The notes beneath the pieces are model-generated. The model was not told the origin of the DNA. It searched no databases and saw only the letters and a list, made by a program, of their open reading frames with translations. DNA of 64,000 nt from Collybia mongolica (lineage: Eukaryota > Basidiomycota > Agaricomycetes > Agaricales > Clitocybaceae): positions 7,750,001 through 7,814,000 of the forward strand of contig JAAXNY010000001.1 of the NCBI GenBank assembly GCA_013420905.1. Direction: 5' to 3'. This document shows, piece by piece, positions 1-12,526 of the stretch. Numbering within the stretch: the first letter of the stretch is position 1; every line of letters starts with the position of its first letter. A program made the translations under genes and the position numbers.

Positions 1-269
1 AGCAAGACAGGAGAGGTGAATTGAGGACTGGAATCTGGAGAGCGAGAAGTCCACATCAGTACAGGATAAAGTACGGGAGTTCGACCGCAAAACCAACAGA
101 TCAGCGAGCTAACGATATAGAGACTGGGTCCATCAATCAGTCGGGGAAACACTATGAGTGACAACAAATAAGTCAAGAGAAGTGGAGCAGGCGCGAATAC
201 GACCTGCAACGCTAAGTTAATGGTTTTCGCACCAGAGGAACGGGATCACAAGCTGCCCAGTCCTCACGG

Positions 270-2460
270 CTATTTTCCGTTTTCTTTCGCCAGCCTCGAG
301 CCCGAGCCGGCGCTCCCGTTCGGCTGATACATATACTGATGAGCCGTGGTCCCGTGCGTCCCAGACGCAGATTTTGAAGAAGAGTCGGCCTGGCTAGGCC
401 GCGGACGGTAGTAGCTCGTCCGCTGCGGGTCCTGTCCAATTGTCGCTGCGGCAATGACGGGAGACGGAGTGTTGACGGCAACAGTGGGCATAGGCCACGG
501 CAACGAGGACGTGGAAGATACCGTCGGCGGTTTGGGTGGAGGCCGCTGCTGGTGCTGGAGGGCGGGCGATGCGGCTGGGGTGGAGGCGGACTGGCTTTGT
601 GCTGGAGATGCAGAGGGAGCCGCTGACGGATTCGGGTGCGTGGAATGCGTAGAATGTGCAATAGTGGGGGTCGGGGGGACTGAGGGACTAGCTGCATCGT
701 GGGGCCCTTCGGTGTCGCGTCGCCGCTTGAGACCCCTCGACGTGCTCTCCTTCAAGCCTACCGACGTCGCCTTGATCAAGATCTGATGTCTGCGATAGAA
801 AGAAAATGTCAGCATGGAGGCGCGGGCGTGATGACAAATGGAGAATACGGACCGCGTTCGGCCGTTACCCCATTGGTGAACAACCCAGTCCCATTCTATC
901 TCGCCGGATGTCCCAATCGATCGGCTGTCCTCAGCGAGTTTCTTCAGTCGTTCAGTTTCTTCGTCAGACCAAGCTCCCGAATTCCCAGCTGCTGACGGTG
1001 GCGAGGTAGCTGCTGCTGCGGGAGCGGCAATTGGTGTGGGTTGAGGGTGCTGGACGGCTGGTTGGGGCTGAGCTTGGTTTTGGGACTGGGATTGTGCCTG
1101 CGCCTGCGCTTGGGGAGCTGGTGCAGATTGCGTATGTGGTTGTGCGATGGGCTGTGGGGCATAATAACTAGTAGTAGGGTGATAACCGGCATATTGATAA
1201 TATGGTGTGGTTGGGTATTGTCCTGGTGGTGCATACATCGGGTATTGTGCTGGGTAGGCAGCCTGTGGAGTGCCAAGAGATACTACGAAAGATTGGGGGT
1301 TGGAGATAATGTTTGAAGGCGTGGTTGATTTACTAGCTGTTGTTGTGTGGACAGCCGCTGACGTGGTCGGCGCAGGTTGCGTGACGGCTGGTTTATACAT
1401 TGTAGGCATGACTGGATACATTGGGGGCGGAGGGGATGAGATAAGTTGAGATGGATTGGCAAGCTGTTGATGATCAGTTAAACACCGCATTTCGTCAATG
1501 TTCGCGTAACTCACAAGCGTATCACAGATTCGCTTTGCATCGCCAAGCATGTTCAGGGGATCGACCGAACTATTTGGACCCATTTGATAACACTGTGCTA
1601 TGACGAGTGGAGGTGTCCCTTTCTGATGGGATGGCATTAATGAGACAATGCGTCAATGTGGAAAGATAACTTACTACGAGTTCTTCTGCCGCACCATAAA
1701 ACTCAGCACAGAGGTTCAAAACACGCCATTGAAATTCATAGTACTGCTGATTGTGCGCATTGACATCCGGGTGTTGAGGGGGTGCCGCTCCAACTACGGG
1801 GTGCAAGGACGACTGTCCTTGGGCGTAAAAGGTAGTCTCTTGCTTTGCGCCCGCCTGACCGACGCGAGGCTTCCTATTTTTAGAACCGCGAGGGCGACCT
1901 GGGCGACGTTTGCGGTCACCATCTGGCGCGGTTTGACCCTGAGCAGAAGATTGTGCTTGAGGCGCTCGTGTGTCGGTCGTGCTTTGGGCAAGCATAGCAA
2001 TAAGTTAGCTCAAAAGAGCATGCCTTGGACCCAGCGCTCCCAGAAGAGTATGCACACACCCTATTGACTTTCCCAGGGGAGACGACGAACTGCTCCCCTG
2101 AGGGTCCGCGTCGTTGCGGCTCAGCTGTTCCTCTACAATGCCCTCGTCATCGTCATCGTCATCTTCCTCCTCTTCCTCTTCAGCGCGGTGTGCAGGGGCG
2201 GCTGTAGGTGGTTTGTTTTGATACATGCCGGGAGTGACGTACGAAGGTTGAGCTTGCGCCTGCGGTGGATGCAGCGCATGCGAAAGGGGCTGGTAGTGTT
2301 GGGGATTATCCATAGGGCCGTGATCGGATTGAACGGGCCAAGGATAGGCTCGACGAACGCGCTTCGCGCCAGTACCGAGGATGGTGGGTTCGTCAGATAA
2401 TATTTCCGCAAAGGACTGAGCGGTTTACGTCGACGATGCACAATAGAGAGGAGACCTACA
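270..2460 (-). CDS. AT-hook and Myb/SANT-like nuclear protein (5' end unresolved)
   Basis: Probable DNA-binding nuclear regulator. Exons on the minus strand join in phase: 2415-2060, 1981-1675, 1622-853 and 789-270, giving 651 codons including the stop. A short upstream exon probably ends at 2460 (donor GTAGGT), but I could not place its start codon. The second exon carries an acidic Glu/Asp run. The third carries an AT-hook, GRPRGSKNRKPR, which binds the minor groove of AT-rich DNA. The fourth has long Gln/Ala/Pro/Ser-rich tracts and then a SANT/Myb-like segment (WSDEETERLKKLAEDS, then EWDWVVHQWGNGRTRHQIL across the last intron). A basic GLKRRR stretch could be a nuclear signal. The C-terminus is disordered, rich in Pro, Ser and Thr. 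Family assignment rests on the two motifs only; the target is unknown. Confidence 0.75.
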
Positions 2461-3124
2461 TAGACGGATGAATCAGTATGGGGCTGTAAAGGATGATATG
2501 TCAATGCATCCGAACCCGTGGAGGTGTAATTTTTGTAATGGTACCCCTGATGAAGCTTTATATTGGTACAAAATAAAATACGAAAACTCAATGGAAAAAG
2601 CCAAACCCAGTTGGATCGTCTTGCAGGTCCGCCCGACGCTTTCGTTAAGAAAACAGTTGCTTGCGACAGCTGGTATTTTCACTATTTTATCTGAGAGTGC
2701 AGTGATGTCGTTAAGATAGCAACAAGGAATGGAATGAGCCTGCTCGCTGTCGAGACCAATGACCAGGTGTGTGGGAATCTTTGACAATCAACGATGATTT
2801 GTTATTTCGGTCACGTTGGTCACGCTGTTACCCCGTCCCATAAAATGCTAGAATCTCCGCATCAACTATACGAGTACCTTCTTTTTGCTATTTCACATCC
2901 AACTTGGCGCGCCAGAATGACCGTGGTTGATCCTGCAATTTCGCTAATGACGGCTTTGCGGTAACCCTGAGTGCCTATATTCCTCATATTTGCATCTATT
3001 TAAATTTAACGCCGCCACCTCGGCTCATGCTCGGCTCGGGCGATCTGCTCCCGCCCGTGACCACCGATCATAAGCTCAGTGACACCGGAGCGAGTCTCGG
3101 CCATTCTTCCTTCCAACTACCACA
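2461..3124. other. Divergent intergenic region
   Basis: This lies between two divergently transcribed genes and probably holds both promoters. The part next to 2460 (roughly 2461-2591) reads open on the minus strand and probably contains the first exon of the AT-hook/Myb gene. I see no further gene and no clear repeat. Confidence 0.4.
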
Positions 3125-4303
3125 ATGCCCGTCTTTTCGCGCTTGCTACCAACCTTGACGAGCGCATACGCGTTACAATCTCGTGAGCGCCAATGCTTTA
3201 TAAAACATCAAGTATTGATCATCCGCAAACCATCCAGTTAGCGCGCTGGTTTTCGTACCACAGCAGAACGAAAAATACTATGATTTGTTTGGTGCCCTCG
3301 GTTTCTTATCCACAACTTTTATCTCGCTCTATTATCCTGCGCTTAAGGCCAAATTTTACCACGGAATACCTGGAGCTCTCCCTGCACTCTCCACATTCGC
3401 ACCTCGGCAACTGCTTTTGAGCGCCGCACTCGGGATATGGAGCGTGAGGCTCGGAAGCTTCTTGGCCTATGTCAGTCTTTTACTTCTGCATCTCGACGTT
3501 CTCTGAGATATTTCTACTAGCGTGCTATCAAAGCGGGAGGAGACTCTAGGTTCGATGAAATAAAGAAACAACCAAGCAAATTCACCTACTTCTGGATGGC
3601 ACAAGGTATTCAGAGCTTTTCTCAGCCTCCTTATTTTTATCTTTTACTTGAATCGCTCAGCTACTTGGATTACAATCGTCGGTCTGCCCGTCTATCTATG
3701 CAACACTCTCCCTTCCTCTCTCCACCCAGCCCTTGGGATGCGCGACTTCGCCGCCCTCGGTCTTTTTGCCACATCTTTCCTCTTCGAAGTTATTGCAGAC
3801 CGCCAGAAGACCTCCTGGAGACGTGGCAAGGACAACAAACTCCACGACGAGAAGTTCATCACTAGTGGTCTGTGGAGCATTAGCAGGCACCCCAAGTAAT
3901 CAATTTGAAACTACCGTTGCTTTATGCTCATTGAATTTATTTCCATAGCTATGTAGGCGAGGTTGGAATATGGACTGGGATCTGGGCATTGTCCACGACC
4001 GCACTTCAGACAGCCTATTTTCCCAGAGGCACCTTCGCATTGGCAGCCTTAAGTCCACTCCTCACTTGGTTCCTCGTTCGCAAGGTAAAATGTCACTCCC
4101 ACTTCCTCGGTACGACCCGTTCACGTTTAAATACAGGTGTCAGGTGTTCCCCCTCTCGAGAAATCTGGGGACAAGAAATATGGTGACGATCCCAAATGGC
4201 AGGAATATAAAAGGTTTATCCGTCGCTAGATTTAAACATGCTAATATTGACGCATATATACAGAACCGTGCCTGTTTTTTGGCCTTGGGGATCTCCCAAT
4301 TGA
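3125..4303 (+). CDS. DUF1295 family membrane oxidoreductase
   Basis: Integral membrane protein of the DUF1295 / steroid 5-alpha-reductase-like family; the substrate in fungi is not settled. Seven exons join in phase: 3125-3182, 3238-3470, 3521-3605, 3661-3895, 3949-4084, 4137-4213 and 4264-4303, giving 287 residues. The start follows a purine-rich context (CACAATG). Several hydrophobic helices are visible, for example around SALVFVPQ, FGALGFLSTTFISLYYP and WITIVGLPVYLCNTLP. The C-terminal half has the family's hallmark region: FITSGLWSISRHPNYVGE followed by a helix and the ending TVPVFWPWGSPN. The HPNYVGE motif is the conserved part probably involved in NADPH-dependent reduction (family knowledge). 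No frameshift or missing exon was found. Confidence 0.88.
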
Positions 4304-4617
4304 ATGAAACTCCACGAAGAATGGTAAATTACAGATAAGCTATATTGTGAATTAGAGCACCGGCTTGTACCTGGACATGGCACGTACAGCATTCTGGTTT
4401 CATTGTAGTCCATAGAATAAGTAAATTAGTAGGTAGTTGAAAGCGTGGACGTCTGTTGTCCTCAACCTCACAAGAATACGACAGTTTAAAATGTATATGG
4501 TGATTTGACAACACTTGTGTGATTGCACGCGAGAACATCCCAATCCACATTGAAGTAAATATTTAATCTGTAAGGAGGGGGGGGGGCACGGAAGATTTAC
4601 TAATGAGACTCAAGATC

Positions 4618-5322
4618 TACAGAGCCTTCTCAGAATCCGAGGGCGGCAAGCGTCTGAGGCCAAGCTCCCTCCCTAACAAGGAATTGTTGCGCGTCAAGCA
4701 TCCTAGCAGAAGCCCACTGAGTTCCAACAAAACCAATAATTTTGAATGTGTACGTACATCCTGTGAACAAGAATGACAGATCCGGGAAGAGTAGTGTTGA
4801 GTTGATTAGTCGTGGCGGCAACGGCGGGGTCGAGACGTGAAATCATGGCCGTGAACGTCGGGACGACGGCATCGGTTAGACCGGAAAGACCAGAAGCGAC
4901 CTGCCTTTAATCACAACAATAAGTTCTCCGGGGTGCAGAGTGTAAAACGTGACTACTTACTGCATGACATCGGAGAAAACAATACTGACGTCGTCGTTGG
5001 TTGGCCTAACGGTGGTCGATCCGTCGCTGACGCCAGTGCCCGCGAGAGCGGCCGTTGCGCTATTGAATGCCGAGATCAAGTTGTTGATCTGGGTGCCGAC
5101 TGTACCGTCGGTGGCGGTGTGGTTCGCCTGCAGAGTCACTTTCAGAGGCGAGGGTCAACATGCGATTTACAACGAAAAGCAACAGCGCTGCATACAGATG
5201 GTGGGGATGGCGTGATGCACTGTCACATCCAGATCGCTGACAATATCGTCGATGGCAGCATTGGTGTTCGCACCGAGGGCACCTGCGATGGCAGCGAAGG
5301 CGAGAAGGGATCGGAAGAGCAT
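4618..5322 (-). CDS. HsbA-like secreted protein (hydrophobic surface-binding family)
   Basis: Likely secreted or cell-wall-associated protein resembling fungal hydrophobic surface-binding protein A. The first exon (5322-5196) starts with a clear signal peptide (MLFRSLLAFAAIAGALGA). Exon 2 (5138-4961) continues through LTLQANHTATDGTVGTQINN and an Ala/Thr/Asn-rich helical region. The third exon starts near 4900 and reads QVASGLSGLTDAVVPTFTAM. Both introns have standard GT/AG ends. The 3' end is uncertain: after the segment NTTLPGSVILVHR either a further intron (donor GTACGT) or read-through is possible, with stops near 4618 or 4630. The helical, Ala/Thr-rich, cysteine-poor composition fits the family, but the assignment is by pattern only. 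Confidence 0.6.
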
Positions 5323-7558
5323 TTCAGTAGATTATGGATAAGGGGGATTCCACAAGAGACAGAACCCAGAAGTGTCCAAACTCGCCGAATAAAAGAAACG
5401 CGCGTGGGCCTGGGAGGCTTGCAAAATTGCAGTAATGTGCGTCTCGCAGTGACAGTTCGCACGCGTGCGCCTTCGAGGTATTATGGACAAAGCCAAGGAT
5501 TCCCAAACACAGTGCGACGGGGGCAGTGGCATGCCCAATCATGCGTTGCGTGATTGCAAAGGTTAGTAGGTTTCAGGTTGGACCGTGGGGCAAATTAGAC
5601 CAAGGTTACACTTGGCGGATCAGTATGTGCTTTGACAAATGCTCCAATACCCATATGCACGGTGCTGCGCCATAAACACCGTGTCGCTCTAGCTTAGAGG
5701 AGAGAGGAGGGAACCATCAACCCTTGTTTTCGAACTCCGCTCAGATACTTCTCCCACCAACAATTCTCACCCACCACCGGCGCTGTGAACATTTGCTTCA
5801 ATTGGAGGTAACCTCCATTACGGAATTACACACCAGACAAATAGGGGGGCCCCCAGTACGCACAGGGTTTCAAACATAGACCGCCATCACGTCAACCGTC
5901 CGGCTTCTGATTCTGCCGACTCAAGCCTTGTTTGGACCAGTTGCTCGGGTTCGTCCATAACACTTAACACAGGAGTCATCTAAACGTGTGCCACGATCTT
6001 TCTCCAGCGTTTTCTCACATTTCCATCCAGTTGTCCATGCGCGCAAATCCTGCCTTGGTACGCTTTTCTCGCGGTTCTCGCTGCTTACCCGCTTTCGCCA
6101 TGGTCGATCCCCATATCGTCTTCTCATCGGCACCTTCCTACCCCTCTTTCACCATGGAGATTTTGCTCGTGTAAAGGTGCCTTTGATCCTTGGTGAAGCT
6201 TCCACTCTGGAGCCAATGGAAGAGCCCACTTTCAATGTGTTTGTTGGTGGGAGGGTCGCAACCATTTTCTAACCGCGTTACTCCCGCTCGGTCCCGCGAT
6301 GTTTTTTGCAATCTACCCTGGCGCGCTGTCTAATCCCACGCACTTGATATATGAGGATATATGCCTTGTCAGGACTTCGAGCTCCAAGGTTCATTGTCTC
6401 GGATCCGATGACGATGACGTTAAGCCTGTGTGGTGATTTTCTCGTGCAAGCTCACTTGGCCGAATCTGCTCCACTGGGACAGTTCTTGGTTGATGTCAGA
6501 ACTTTCTCTTTCCCAGGGGTTTTGTTCATGACGTCTGCGTCCTCGCTTGTTTGACGAGAGCACAAAATGCTCTCAGCAAGGAATCCCAGATTCCAAATAG
6601 GACTCACTGTTTCGTCCATGTTGAGTAGGGTGACCGTTGTGATGTGAATTGCACTTCATGGGATCTAGAGACAGAGTGGGTCACATTAGATCCTCGTGTC
6701 TTTTTTCACTCCTGACTTTCAGGAGCTCAAATTTGAGACATTATCCCCCCTCATAAACAATCACAAATCATTCCCATTCCCGAACAACATACCTTCTCAG
6801 CTACCATGGGGTCAATTCCTTTCGTAGAGAGTTCGGCTGTGCTAATAATGTATCCTGGGACATATGACACGACGTGAGTGAATAAACCAAAATTACATCG
6901 ACCAGTACCGTTTCTCTTGTTAACACTTGCCCTTGCCCTGGGATAAACCCAAATTCGGAGCCGCGATGTACATGCTTAGCGCTCATTCCCGGCGTCTAAA
7001 TTCTCGTTTATAAAGGTGATTCCTTGACCATCAAAATACCTCCGCTCTCGTACTTAACTATAACCATTCGCTGTAAGCTGGTTCGTTCAATACCTGTTTG
7101 ATTCGATATATATATGGCTCACGCGGGGCAAATGCAGGATGCCAGTGGTTTTAACAAATAATATTGGATCATGTCGTACATGTTTTCGTCCCCAGGTCAT
7201 GGGGAGACTTCAGAAAATCTCTGGCTAAGCTAACGAAGAGGAACTGATTTCATAATCTGGAGACTCGAAAGAAGAGTTGAGCCTTCAATTCAGTACAAGG
7301 CGAGACCGTCAAGCGAGGCTGAGAGGCTGGACCCTTAACAACTGGGGTAGGTTATGTAAGCAGAAATCAAATCTTATCAGAACAACCCGGCCACGTGATG
7401 CTTTAAAAAAAATAGCTGAAGTGGCCTGATGAGCACGGAAAAGTGGACATTTATATAGTGATGTTCGGACCTTCCCACTGTCGTGCACATACCACCATCA
7501 TAGCCGTTCTATCCCTATTGTCCTTCGTGGAGTTGCCACCTTGGGGCCATTTTATATC
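5323..7558. other. Long intergenic region, no gene recognised
   Basis: About 2.2 kb between the HsbA-like gene and ERG3. Open frames here (for example 5988-6272 on the plus strand) are short, lack splice-compatible neighbours and show no family motif. A TATA-like AT run (GATATATATATGG, near 7105) and the sequence before 7559 may belong to the ERG3 promoter. I see no repeat or RNA gene. Confidence 0.4.
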
Positions 7559-8791
7559 ATGGATATAGTACTCGACATATGCGACAACCTCTTCTTCGAC
7601 AGGCTGTGGGCAAAGCTTGTCCCGCTCTCTGCATTCGCGGATGCTCACAACACATTCCAATCACTCAACAGCTCGTTCCCCATCCCAATTGCTAATTCTG
7701 CATCCTCATGGTCGCAGGTGGTTGCGCGCCTACCACACCCTCCGATAACCCCTGATGTCCTCACTTCGCTATATGCCTCGTCAGCAAAACCCCTCACACA
7801 AATATCTGCATGGCCACGAGATTACGTGCTACGGCAACTGGCCTCACTGACGGTTGTGACACTCGTTGGAGTCCACATCTTGTACTTCCTCTTCGCATGG
7901 TTGTCATACAAGTATATTTTCAACCATGACATGATGCGCCACCCGCGTTTCCTGAAGGACCAGGTCAAGCTGGAAATCCAGTGTAGCTTGCGTGCCTTCC
8001 CTGGTATGATGCTACTGACACTGCCTTGGTTCCAAGCGGAGGTCATGGGTTATTCAAAATTATACGACGGGTTAGATACGTATGGTTATTTCTACCTCGT
8101 CGCTTCCGTGCCATTGTGAGATTTCGTCTACCTAGGATTCGAGATATAGTGATTGACGATGACTCGTCTAGCTTCTTGTTCTTCACTGATTACTGCATCT
8201 ACTGGATTCATCGCTGGTTACATATCCCATTTTTCTATAAAATTTTCCACAAGCCCCACCACAAGTGGATCAGTGAGTCAGCTCATCCTTCTGTCATGCA
8301 CACGGACTAACCAACCAATCAGTCCCGACTCCATTCGCGTCCCACGCGTTCCATCCTGTTGACGGATATTTGCAATCCGTTCCGTATCACCTCTTCGTAT
8401 TCCTCTTCCCCCTTCATCGCGTCATGTATCTCGTTCTATTTGTGCTCATCAATTTTTGGACTATCTTTGTGCGTCATCTGTTTGCGGCTCCAGAATTTCA
8501 TTCCTGACGATTTTTTTAAATCTTAGATTCACGATTCCGATATGATTACTGGACATCCTTTGGAAAACGTTATCAACGGCCCCGCACACCATACGCTTCA
8601 TCACATATACTTCACTGTCAACTATGGACAGGTGAGAACCCTTTAGACTGCGATAAGTAACCTAAGTGCTAATGCGATTCTCTCAGTATTTCACATGGGC
8701 AGACCGTGTCGGAAAATCATATAGACAACCTGAGTCGTCTCTTGATCCACTCCTCGAGGTACAGGCCCTGGACAAAACCAAGGAACAATAA
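7559..8791 (+). CDS. ERG3: C-5 sterol desaturase (lathosterol oxidase)
   Basis: Introduces the C5-C6 double bond into episterol-type sterols in the endoplasmic reticulum, a late step of ergosterol synthesis that uses a di-iron centre and cytochrome b5. Five exons join in phase: 7559-8115, 8172-8272, 8323-8468, 8527-8631 and 8687-8791, giving 337 residues. The three histidine boxes of the fatty acid hydroxylase superfamily are present: HRWLH, HKPHH and HTLHH. The conserved stretch [17 protein letters not shown] follows the second box. Hydrophobic helices include [19 protein letters not shown] and [19 protein letters not shown]. The upstream TTG in the same frame is not used as the start because ATG at 7559 heads the family-like N-terminus. 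The gene looks complete. Confidence 0.92.
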
Positions 8792-10131
8792 AGGTCAAGG
8801 GAAGGCCTGCTCTGTACTACTTAACATGTGCCACCCGGAGATAGAGGGGGGGATATACTTATTAAATACTAACGATTAATTCAATTTTGGATGGTATTAT
8901 CTTGCCGCTGTTCAGAACAAGCGTAAGCCAACTATTAATGCTGTGCTCTTGTATGGTCTGCGCGTAAAATTCTTGGTTTGTGGATTCTCACCAACAAAAC
9001 GAATTTAAGTACCTAAGACTAGAGACACGATCCCATCGCTTCTACAAAGTTTGGTGAGATTGTTCGATAACTTGAGCGACTTCTGGTACTTCGACGCAAG
9101 AGTGATTATCATGGGTATCATGAATACGTCCTAATATTTGCCACGAAGCCCCAAGGGTACATGACAATTATCACACGCATGACTGTTCAATTCACTAGCT
9201 TGACAGAGCATGTTTGATCATTGATGTTTACGTTCCCATTGATCCCTGGTTCCTTGAAGAAACTATACATGCCCTCCTGGAGGGAAACCGCGTCGTTATG
9301 TACTGCTGCAGGTAGCCAGAGTTTTTAAGTCAGACCTTGGTCGATCAAGTGGATATCAACACTTACGCGGAATGTGCATACTAATCCGAAGGAGATTTGT
9401 CCACTAGAGATCGCATCGTTCAAGGAGGCAAGATAGAAGGTGAGGTTGATACATACATTTAGATGAAACGATTGATATATCGATGCGGCTGTCACGGGGG
9501 GTAAGGCTGCCTACGCGGATGGTGACAATTGGGGATGCAGGCTATTCCATATTTCTGATTAGAGAGTAGATACAGCGGTGAAAAGATCTTGGTGTCAACC
9601 GTACCCTGGATTTGGTCCGCAAGTTGGTAAGGCCTGCTGAGGCGGGAACGACGAAAATCGAGGCGGAATGATGCATTTGTGAGAGAGCATGTTGACGGTT
9701 GGTTAGCTGTTGTGGGCCGAGCTGAGAAATTGTATAACCAAACCCTCCCTCTATGGAGAAAAAACGGAAAAAAAAAGATACCAGACCATGGCACCCAAGC
9801 ATTTCCCCAACGACCAGCATGTGGGCTTTCGTATGGGATTTGGTATTCGAGGACGAAGGAGGAGGGTCTGTAGCTGCAGTCATCAGTATTTTCATCTTAT
9901 CTCAAAACGTCAAGAACTAAAGAGAACCGCCGACAAACAAACCACTTACCTTTTTGTGCCTCGGGAAGCCCCTAGCACACGAGAGGGGTGCCGGTGCCGG
10001 AGGAATGAATCTGTTACAGCATGAAATGTCGTTTACATTTATACCGGCCACACAGCGAAGCCTGGCAGTTCAGAGTCCCCGAGAACATTATATGTCCAGG
10101 TACGATCACTGCATTCTGTAGATGAACAAAG
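8792..10131. other. Unresolved region with exon-like pieces on the minus strand
   Basis: No gene could be modelled. On the minus strand a run with good splice sites reads roughly from 9511 to 9187: an exon opening after an AG near 9512, a strong GTAAGT donor at about 9365, an acceptor ending near 9309, and a stop at 9187-9189. The joined peptide includes NLTFYLASLNDAISSGQ and GINGNVNINDQTCSVKLVN. I do not recognise it, and I could not connect it in phase to an upstream exon or start codon. It may be the 3' part of a small host gene or a decayed copy. Confidence 0.3.
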
Positions 10132-10784
10132 CTAAAGGATGAAAGAATTGCCTGGGACCCCGTCATGGTGATACATCACATCGCATGGCACTTTCAGCGC
10201 CAGTACATACGTTGCATGATGTGGGGAGGTGAACTCCGTAAGGTTCGTTGTCAGGAGGGAAAAGAATATCGTACAAAAATCTGGGCATCTGTAGAGGTCA
10301 TGGATCATAAGTGTCCCCCCGGGCATTACTTGCATTTCTATCTGTTGTGGTAGAAACCCTTCAACAACGGGAACGAACAAGCGATATTGATAGGTATCCG
10401 ACTCTATGGCAGACGGACACAACAGATAGTACTCCCGGAAAAACTTACCAAACCATAAGAACCGCTTTTCCAACTTCTGAGTTATGTTGGGTTGCATGGA
10501 AGTTCGGCCCATTGTCCAATTGGTACAAGATTCAATTTCCGGGGACGAACGGTTACGACAGTCCAAAAAAAGAGGACGTTACCGACGAGATTAGAGATGT
10601 ACTCTTCAGAGATGACCGGTTTCGACGCCATGTATCTAGTAAGATGCGAATAGGTATCGCAGTGCTCTCCTGATGCAAAGATATACTTGAACTCAAATGA
10701 AACTTCCGATACATGAAGGGTAGTGAATCTTCCTGTGAATGATGGAAGCAGCGGCGTTGCGAGTTTGGTGCATTTAACAGTCAA
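10132..10784 (-). CDS. Possible unrecognised gene
   Basis: Weak model. The minus strand is open from 10566 to 10132 apart from one well-formed 45 nt intron (10448-10404, donor GTAAGT, acceptor CCATAG) that preserves the frame, joining FLWF to ESDTYQYRLFVPVVEG. Upstream, an ATG at 10784 opens another exon-like stretch (MTVKCTKLATPLLPSF), but I could not join the two in phase with confidence. The product would be small, with no motif I know. It may be an orphan gene or chance open frames. Confidence 0.28.
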
Positions 10785-12526
10785 AACTTGGCATAAAAAA
10801 GATGTGGTTGCGGCCGTCGAGTTGATACCTGGTTAATACTCCTATTCTCGTGGGTAATGCGCGGGCCTATTCGCTGATATCCACTTCTTCGAGGACCCCT
10901 TCGTCCATGGATATGAGTGCCTAGCATGTCATGGGCCTGTGGAAATTTTTCGACCAAGTGCTAGTGATTCAAGGATTTGGTTTGGGTTTGGGTCGTTTAT
11001 CCGGTAGATGCATTGAAATAAAGGGCAACGAGGTGTGCATGACAGTGGTAGTGTTGCAGCCTCCCTAATCCGCGCATTTATGAGGCCATCCATCTAATCA
11101 TCGGATGTTGGAAGTTGGGACGACCGACGATGGGAGTTGCCGAATTTTTAAAACCCGGTGGGTTTGACCTCCGATCGGCTGCGAACCCGGCACAGCTGGC
11201 ACCAGTAGTATTGACTAGCGACTAGTCAGTTTCTATAACTATTTACAGCTATTTTCATAACGATAGGCCTACCTGTGTCGTCACTGTTTATACCATACCC
11301 GTGATCCTCATGAAAGAAGACGAGATGTTGGTGATACCGCTGGTGGTGCTTATCTCCTGATGATATTCCCCTCATACCTATAGCTAGCAGTAACCTCCGA
11401 GTCACTAAATATCAGTTGTCAGGTTACTTGAGGGCTGTGTTGAATGATGTCTGCTTCGACTGGTTATGAACTCAATCTCCAATGACATGACTTTCGAGAA
11501 GAGAGTAGTTTTCTTCTTAATCTGCATTTTCTTCAATGGGGATCACGAATACAGCCAAATAATGGTATAAACAGCAACGACACAGGTAGGCCTGGTAGGC
11601 CTGTCGTTATGGAAATAGCTGTGGTAGAGACACTGAAGAGGTAATATTTGGCAAAATCCTTTCCTTTCTACATCATCACCATCACCATCCATAGTAGGAA
11701 CTCCCCGACTCATAACCATCGGCCTTCGGAGATACTACTGACATCCCCCGAAAGTGCACCCCCAGCGGCAGCCCACTCACCGATCCCGAAGTCAGGAACA
11801 AGCTCATACTCTGATTTCAATCATTTCGGGAGACCTGATTCTCTATCAAGCACAGAAACCTCTTCACTAGAGAGCTATTCACTTTTTTTTTCCATTTCAC
11901 ACACAATCGCTCCTGCAGTGGCTCTTGTGCCTAATCCGGAGCCACAGGTGACCCTCAACATCTATAACTTGGCAGAGAAATGTGCTACGTGGAGCCTGTA
12001 CCCAGTCATGCTCTGGCCCCTCCATTTGTGCGTCCGGGCGAGGGGGTCGGGGTTCTGACTAAATTTGGACGATCAATCTTTGGTACTCTGGTCTTCGTCC
12101 AAGAAGCGCTCGCAACAAAATCAGCAGTTGGTAGAACTTCTGACTTGTCTTTGAACAACTACATCAGCCTCGGACCGGGAACTCTAGCGATTGATGTGGC
12201 TGTCTCCAGCCACGTGTACTCTGCGACTGTGTCTAAAGCTTATTTATCGATGCTTTCGTGGGTGAAAATAGTCTATCGGGATGGCTTTGGCACAACATAA
12301 AGCCTCAGACGTGGAAGAGGAATTACATCAGACAAACGCACAATCCTCAAATTTCCGTTATCTTGTTCTGCATCACCCACATCCAAAGTCTACCTGAGTC
12401 CGATTGCAAAAGAATCAAGTGCGTGATTTTACGCCGTCTGGTATGTGATACTCCATGAGGTGGGTAGTTATAACCGACTATAAGGATACTTTTCCAGTTC
12501 TTCCATTCTATCTGGCCCCGCACATC
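10785..12526. other. Intergenic region, no gene recognised
   Basis: About 1.7 kb before the first P450. Open frames at 11648-12058 and 11980-12300 (+) have no recognisable motif or consistent splicing. A short inverted duplication is visible around 11237-11270 and 11585-11625: both contain a form of ATAGCT and AGGCCTACC / GGTAGGCCT. It may be a small remnant repeat. Nothing else is supported. Confidence 0.3.

Noticed and set aside
454..1316. Several plus-strand frames opposite the AT-hook/Myb gene
   Set aside because: They are shadows of the Gln/Pro/Ala-rich coding strand (Gly/Trp/Cys/Val-rich on the reverse).
5988..6272. 94-codon frame before ERG3
   Set aside because: No motif, no splice support, Arg/Phe/His-rich composition typical of chance frames.
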